Origin: Paulinella micropora
Taxonomy: Eukaryota; Cercozoa; Imbricatea; Euglyphida
DNA length: 64,000 nt
Direction: 5' to 3'
NCBI GenBank assembly: GCA_009731375.1
Contig: BJOX01000047.1
Coordinates: 850,030 to 914,029 of the forward strand
Position numbers and translations under genes: made by a program. The notes under the pieces were generated by a model that was not told where the DNA came from, made no database searches, and saw nothing but the letters and a program-made list of their open reading frames with translations. Of this stretch, positions 57,386 to 64,000 are shown in pieces (the first letter of the stretch is position 1; the number at the start of each line of letters is the position of its first letter).

Positions 57386-57756
57386 TGGGGGGGGGGGGGG
57401 GGAGGGGGGGGGGGGGGGGGNNNNNNNNNNNNNNNNNNNNNNNNNNNNNNNNNNNNNNNNNNNNNNNNNNNNNNNNNNNNNNNNNNNNNNNNNNNNNNNN
57501 NNNNNNNNNNNNNNNNNNNNNNNNNNNNNNNNNNNNNNNNNNNNNNNNNNNNNNNNNNNNNNNNNNNNNNNNNNNNNNNNNNNNNNNNNNNNNNNNNNNN
57601 NNNNNNNNNNNNNNNNNNNNNNNNNNNNNNNNNNNNNNNNNNNNNNNNNNNNNNNNNNNNNNNNNNNNNNNNNNNNNNNNNNNNNNNNNNNNNNNNNNNN
57701 NNNNNNNNNNNNNNNNNNNNNNNNNNNNNNNNNNNNNNNNNNNNNNNNNNNNNNNN

Positions 57757-57833
<77 letters not shown>

Positions 57834-57936
57834 GAGAGAGAGAAAGACAGAAAGACAGAAAGACAGAAAGACAGAAAGACAGAAAGAAAGAAAGAAAGGA
57901 AGGAAGGAAGGAAGGAAGGAAGGAAGAGAGAGAGAG

Positions 57937-57983
<47 letters not shown>

Positions 57984-57985
57984 AC
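57386..57985. repeat. Poly-G, 336-N gap and (GA)n array
   Basis: A G-run reaches the gap at 57421-57756, followed by (GA)n, (AGAC)n and (GGAA)n variants. Confidence 0.95.
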
Positions 57986-58420
57986 ATATCCATTATCTGT
58001 GTTTCAACGCATCTGCTGGACGTCATGTGCGTGTGCGCGTTGCTGCGTCGCGGGCCGGTAGCTGCAGAAGCTCCAACTTCTTCACTCAAGGAGCAGCGCC
58101 TTCCAGCCTTTCGTCCTCAGTCAGTTTGCGAATTCAAGGCTTGGCTGAGAACGAAGCGCTGGGATCCATTGTTTATTAAACTTACGTAGCAAGAAGATGT
58201 GTTCTGTGCAGCGGACGTGCTTTCGGGCTGGTTGGTGAGCTGGCCCAAGTCCGGTCGCCCCTCGCTGCACACCAAGCTGTCCGCCGCGCACAAGTGGCAG
58301 GCGACGTGCAGCGGACCAGCACACGCGCTGCAAGAGGTCGCAGCCAAGCAAGCAGGAAAGATAGCAGCAGAAAAATAGCTGGAGGGATGGAAAAGGAAGA
58401 TTACTGGGGGAGAGAAAGGG
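57986..58420. other. Non-repetitive island, possible exon
   Basis: A GTGCAG|CGGACGTGC acceptor near 58210 and a GTGAGC donor near 58234 could bound a small exon, but no longer coding context was found. Confidence 0.3.
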
Positions 58421-58434
58421 ATAGATAGACAGAC

Positions 58435-58488
<54 letters not shown>

Positions 58489-58528
58489 GTAGGTAGGTAG
58501 GTAGATAGGTAGATAGATATATAGATAT

Positions 58529-58577
<49 letters not shown>

Positions 58578-58584
58578 AAGATAA

Positions 58585-58647
<63 letters not shown>

Positions 58648-58728
58648 GGTAGGTAGGTAGGTAGGTAGGTAGATAGATAGATAGATAGATAGATAGAAAG
58701 AAAGATAGAAAGATAGATATATAGATAT

Positions 58729-58773
<45 letters not shown>

Positions 58774-58786
58774 CAGATAGACAGAC

Positions 58787-58850
<64 letters not shown>

Positions 58851-58851
58851 T
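58421..58851. repeat. (GATA)n array
   Basis: With GGTA and GAAA variants. Tyr/Leu/Ser/Ile-rich frames are artefacts. Confidence 0.95.
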
Positions 58852-58867
58852 GGTGTGGTTGTGGCAG

Positions 58868-58924
58868 GGCGCCTTGACGCGCGGTCCGGTGTCGGCGGTG
58901 CTGGCCGATGGCTGCTTTACTGAA
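58868..58924 (+). other. Probable host exon (AVLADG type 1)
   Basis: 57 bp between TTGTGGCAG and GAA|GTGAGG; reads GPVSAVLADGCFTE. The following exon at 58962 has a closely similar core. Confidence 0.4.
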
Positions 58925-58961
58925 GTGAGGGTTAGCTTGCGTGTGTTGTGGTGTGCGGCAG

Positions 58962-59035
58962 GGTCTGGTGTGGGCGGTGCTGGCGGACGGCTCCGCTCGG
59001 CGCGCGCACTGGTTCTACTGGCTGCCGGTCCCGCC
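58962..59035 (+). other. Probable host exon (AVLADG type 2)
   Basis: Follows TGTGCGGCAG; reads GLVWAVLADGSARRAHWFYW. It runs into (TTC)n without a visible donor. The core matches the exon at 58868 at about 27 of 31 bases, a local exon duplication. Confidence 0.4.
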
Positions 59036-59036
59036 T

Positions 59037-59252
59037 TTCTTCTTCTTCTTCTTCTTCTTCTTCTTCTTCTTCTTCTTCTTCTTCTTCTTCTTCTTCTTCT
59101 TCTTCTCCTCCTCCTCCTCCTCCTCCTCCTCCTCCTCCTCCTTCTCCTTCTCCTTCTCCTTCTTCTTCTTCTTCTTCTTCTTCTTCTTCTTCTTCTTCTT
59201 CTTCTTCTTCTTCTTCTTCTTCTTCTTCTTCTTCTTCTTCTTCTTCTTCTTC
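59037..59252. repeat. (TTC)n array
   Basis: With (TCC)n interruptions. Confidence 0.95.
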
Positions 59253-59384
59253 CTGGTTGTTCTGGTTGATCCATCCCCCGCGCCCCTCTTGCATCACCAA
59301 AGTCACACAGAGTGCATGTCTACAGCGCACAAACATGTTGGACTCACGTTTTCAGGCGAATTACAAGCAGCACCTCCTGTTTAT

Positions 59385-59406
59385 TCATCTATCTATCTAT
59401 CTATTA

Positions 59407-59476
<70 letters not shown>

Positions 59477-59511
59477 TCAGGCGAATTACAAGCAGCACCT
59501 CCTGTTTATTC

Positions 59512-59582
<71 letters not shown>

Positions 59583-59604
59583 CATCTATATCTATCTATA
59601 TCTA

Positions 59605-59656
<52 letters not shown>

Positions 59657-59665
59657 CATCTATCC

Positions 59666-59743
<78 letters not shown>

Positions 59744-59752
59744 ATATCTATA

Positions 59753-59823
<71 letters not shown>
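59385..59823. repeat. (TATC)n array with an internal duplicated island
   Basis: The short segment CAGGCGAATTACAAGCAGCA at 59355-59385 is repeated at 59478-59508, each time followed by TATC repeats. Confidence 0.9.
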
Positions 59824-60402
<579 letters not shown>

Positions 60403-60854
60403 TCCGCGCGCCGCCTGCCGCGTCAGTGCAGCCCGCCCACTTGCCCTGGGCAGAGCGCCTTGGCGCATCTTCAAGCGCATACTGCGGCCCACGGCAGTCA
60501 ATGGCCTGCCCGCACCTAGGCACATCCTACACCAACCCGAAGAATTCGGGTTGCGGGTGCGAGAGAGCCACTTAGGCCAGCTTTTCGCATCCAAAACGCG
60601 GATTGTTGGATGGTGTTGAGTAAGCCTTGTGTGTGGGTCGGCTAGCTAGGCTGTGAGTTGGCTTCTCTGGCCAGCACCAGGCCTCGGCGCCTTGCTCGAG
60701 CAAGCACCAAGCTCACGCCTTGACGCACCAGCAAGGCATAGACACACAGATCTGAACCCATCCATTCACGCGCTATGCAATGTGCGCAAATCTTGCTGTC
60801 GGAGTACATAACTTGTGGCATTTGCAAGTCGCAGTACACCGTGGGTGTCTACAG
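60403..60854. other. Non-repetitive stretch, likely intronic
   Basis: GC-rich at the start. No coding frame could be supported. Confidence 0.35.
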
Positions 60855-60905
60855 GCAAACCAAGAAACGCAACAGACACAAGAGAAGAAGCCCAGGAAAC
60901 AGAAG
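60855..60905 (+). other. Probable host exon, Lys/Gln-rich (a)
   Basis: 51 bp (17 codons, phase 0 at both ends) between TCTACAG and AAG|GTGATC; reads ANQETQQTQEKKPRKQK. Confidence 0.45.
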
Positions 60906-61279
60906 GTGATCAAATATCTGCCGTGCCAGCATGCCAGAATGGTGCGGGGAGGAAGGTGTTTGTGTTGTGTGGTGCAAGAAGATACAAGAGAAAAATTTTC
61001 GAGCACTCAAACTTTGTTTCAAGACCGGCGCTATGTTTCAATATATTATTGTTTTTTGTCCGTCGAAGCTCTTTTTCTGGCCTTGTTTTCCTACTATGCT
61101 TACCTGCTCTGTTATCCTGCCTAGCTGTGCTGCCCTCAGCCATGTGATTCTGGCGGAGGTTGTGTGTATGTGTGTGTCTGTGTGTGTGTGTGTGTGTGTT
61201 TTTTTTTGGGGGGGGGGGGGGGGGGGGNNNNNNNNNNAGGAGTTGTCCGCAACCCTTTGCATTTGCTTCGTCTACACAG

Positions 61280-61375
61280 AAAACGATAGACAGTGAGCAA
61301 CCACAAAAGAAAATGAAAGGGGAGATGAATGGCAAATCGCCATCCAAGAAGGGCAAGAACCAGGAAAAGAAGAAG
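61280..61375 (+). other. Probable host exon, Lys-rich (b)
   Basis: 96 bp (32 codons, phase 0 at both ends) between TACACAG and AAG|GTACCC. It reads KTIDSEQPQKKMKGEMNGKS and then further Lys-rich sequence. The same composition and phase as exon (a) suggest one basic, possibly nuclear, protein region. A 10-N gap at 61228-61237 lies in the intron. Confidence 0.45.
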
Positions 61376-61419
61376 GTACCCTTCATCTGCTGGATAGAAA
61401 GGTAGATAGACACAGACGT

Positions 61420-61420
61420 G

Positions 61421-61495
<75 letters not shown>
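61420..61495. repeat. (GATA)n array
   Basis: Simple repeat in the presumed intron. Confidence 0.95.
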
Positions 61496-61754
61496 GAAAA
61501 GTATGTGTGCAGTCTTCCAATTGAACGTATCAGTGGGTGCGATTTGTTTCAGTAGATCAGGTGTTTTGCTTCGTGTGTGTGTTGGAAGGATGTGATGTTG
61601 GGTGCGCATGCATGCGGTCAGGCTGCAGGGGCAAACGCTGTGTTGATGTATGGTTGGGTGTGCATGCGTGCGTGTCAAGGCTGCAGCAGGAGGGCAGAGG
61701 CTGTGTTGATGTATGCGTGTCGATGTGCACGCTGGTGTGTTTAGGCTGCAGCAG

Positions 61755-61819
61755 GTGCGGGCACGTGGACAGGGCCTGTGCTGGAGCGCGGGGGGATCTT
61801 GGCCAGCCTGGACGAGCTG
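61755..61819 (+). other. Probable host exon (LERGGIL)
   Basis: Follows CTGCAGCAG and precedes CTG|GTAACG. One phase reads GAGTWTGPVLERGGILASLD. Acceptor choice is ambiguous by three bases. Confidence 0.35.
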
Positions 61820-61820
61820 G

Positions 61821-61821
<1 letters not shown>

Positions 61822-61884
<63 letters not shown>

Positions 61885-61960
61885 AGAGGAGAGAGAGGGG
61901 GGGGAGGGGGGGGGGGGGGNNNNNNNNNNAGAGAGACAGAGAGAGAGAGAGAGAGAGAGG

Positions 61961-62004
<44 letters not shown>
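61822..62004. repeat. (GA)n array with gap
   Basis: 10-N gap at 61920-61929 next to a G run. Confidence 0.95.
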
Positions 62005-62006
<2 letters not shown>

Positions 62007-62456
62007 CAGTCACCCCATGTCTTCAGCTTAGCGGCATGTCTGCAGCGCATCGCTGGTGCACTGCCTCTTTGGTCTTGTTGCCCTGTTGAGCCATTCGCCA
62101 ACAATGTGGCTTGGTTTTCTGTCTGTCCTTGCTTGTGTGTTCTCTTGCTTTGCTATTTCCTCGTTGGGCTGGCTTACTTCTGAAACGCTGTGCATCCTCC
62201 CTTCTCGTCCTGTTTGGCTCTCTTGGGCCATAGCTTTCTTGAATCTTCTAGCAAAGCTTACGTCTTGTGTGTCAGGGTTTCGTGTGCAAGAGAGTCAGTC
62301 CAGGCCAGCTAAGCCTCTCTCTCGCACCCGAAGCTTACTAGTTTGCAAGATGTGTGACATGTGCTTTGCTGTGGACGCACCGCAGGTAGGCGGCACACTG
62401 CTGCGCCGACCTTCCGCACGCAACAAATCACCTTACGTCGCCGACGTGGTAGCACG

Positions 62457-62457
<1 letters not shown>
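62005..62457. other. Non-repetitive stretch, possible exon
   Basis: A frame around 62340-62385 reads VCKMCDMCFAVDAPQ before CAG|GTAGGC, a plausible donor. The Cys pairs could be a metal site. The acceptor is unclear. Confidence 0.3.
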
Positions 62458-63034
<577 letters not shown>

Positions 63035-63486
63035 CCCTGGAGACGGTCTCTGCCACTGGCAACTCAGCCTGGGGTTCAGATCTAACTATCTCCTACAATG
63101 ACGATTTTGTGTCCGCCGTTAATCGCGCGCAGCGCAAGGGCTAAACAGGCAACCAACTCCTGACCATGGCTGATGAAGTCGGGGCGTGATGCAAAGGGTT
63201 GATGAAGTCGGGGTTGTAGAAGGTAACTCACAACGAGCGTGAACTCCTGAAACCTCGACTTGCTCATGGCATCATCTCCTTAGGGCACACGCTCCTGGGG
63301 AGTGTTCTAGTGTTGTCCCGTATAGTTCAAAAGGGCTCGGCTACCTTTCGGCTTGAACTGGGCACAGACACCAACCACAGCGAGACAGTGGTTGGTGTGC
63401 AGCTTGGCCGGTGCTGAAAGTTCTTGTCCGGGGGTAGTATAGGAGGCCATGGCTTTTCAAGCTAAGCCACGCCCATAGATTAAACA

Positions 63487-63487
<1 letters not shown>
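63035..63487. repeat. 453-bp dispersed repeat, copy 2
   Basis: Same length as copy 1, three base differences (one near the start, two near position 230 of the unit). (TATC)n on both sides. Hairpin at 63368-63398. Confidence 0.8.
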
Positions 63488-63567
<80 letters not shown>

Positions 63568-63568
63568 G

Positions 63569-63627
<59 letters not shown>
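63488..63627. repeat. (TATC)n array
   Basis: Tail side of copy 2. Confidence 0.95.
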
Positions 63628-63628
<1 letters not shown>

Positions 63629-63862
63629 CCCCGGGAGGGCGTCCCTCCCCTCGATGTAAGAAACATTGGTCGAGGGGGCGTGACATTGGCGATGAAGACC
63701 AACCCTCCTACAGCAAACTGCACCACATGCCAGTTGGCTACCTCGCAAGGCTGCACCATGGGTAGCTGTGGCGTTGGGTGTTTCCTTTGCTATCTGCCTA
63801 TCTATCTGCCTATCTATCTAATTATATATCACTCCCTGGCCGCTTTGGCTGCTGCGGTGCAG

Positions 63863-63944
63863 GAGGTTGCTGCGGGGCCGGTGGGTTGTGCGGCAGGCGT
63901 GGCGGACCGCTCGGCCATCGCACACGTGCCCAGCCTTGACCTGG
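63863..63944 (+). other. Probable host exon at right edge
   Basis: Follows GCGGTGCAG; reads EVAAGPVGCAAGVADRSAIA and then HVPSLDL before a weak donor (GG|GTCAGC). Gly-Pro-Val-containing like the exons at 58868 and 61755. Confidence 0.35.
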
Positions 63945-64000
63945 GTCAGCCCCACACCCTAGCTACCTCCATATCTCTCCATCTATCTATCTATCCAACT

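Overview
The window is a stretch of nuclear DNA from an intron-bearing eukaryote, scaffolded with many 10-N and longer gaps. It holds three kinds of material. The host is not identified: the retroelement mix and GC-rich exons separated by microsatellite introns would fit an alga or other protist, but an invertebrate cannot be excluded.

Region 1 (about 1.5-24.4 kb) is compact and gene-dense, with no visible introns, both strands used, and short A/T-tract or purine/pyrimidine-rich spacers. It encodes a GRF zinc-finger protein, an OTU-like protein, a threonine-rich large protein, three paralogous kinase-like proteins plus a more canonical kinase, a SNF2-type helicase, a USP-family ubiquitin protease, two membrane proteins, a small coiled-coil protein and a 902-residue protein with an isochorismatase-like N-terminal domain. 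This looks like an endogenised piece of a large DNA virus or virus-like element. No capsid, DNA polymerase or packaging ATPase is visible, so the lineage is open. At least six genes carry single-base frameshifts or in-frame TGA codons, from decay or from homopolymer assembly errors.

Region 2 (about 24.9-50.7 kb) is transposon-rich. It contains two related copia-like Gag regions on the minus strand, the second followed by protease, integrase and reverse transcriptase; two LTR candidates; a Penelope-like or unclassified reverse transcriptase on the plus strand; a possible terminal-inverted-repeat element; a tRNA-derived SINE; two LINE remnants; and short retroposon tails ending in (GAA)n.

Region 3 (from about 41.8 kb, dominating 51-64 kb) consists mostly of long microsatellites: (TATC/GATA)n, (CATA)n, (GA)n, (GAA)n, (CATAC)n, (GGAGA)n and (ACGT)n. 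Small GC-rich islands with canonical splice signals appear to be exons of one or more host genes. Several dispersed repeats lie inside microsatellites, including a 453-bp unit present twice with three differences. Long apparent reading frames over the microsatellites are artefacts and are not annotated as genes.
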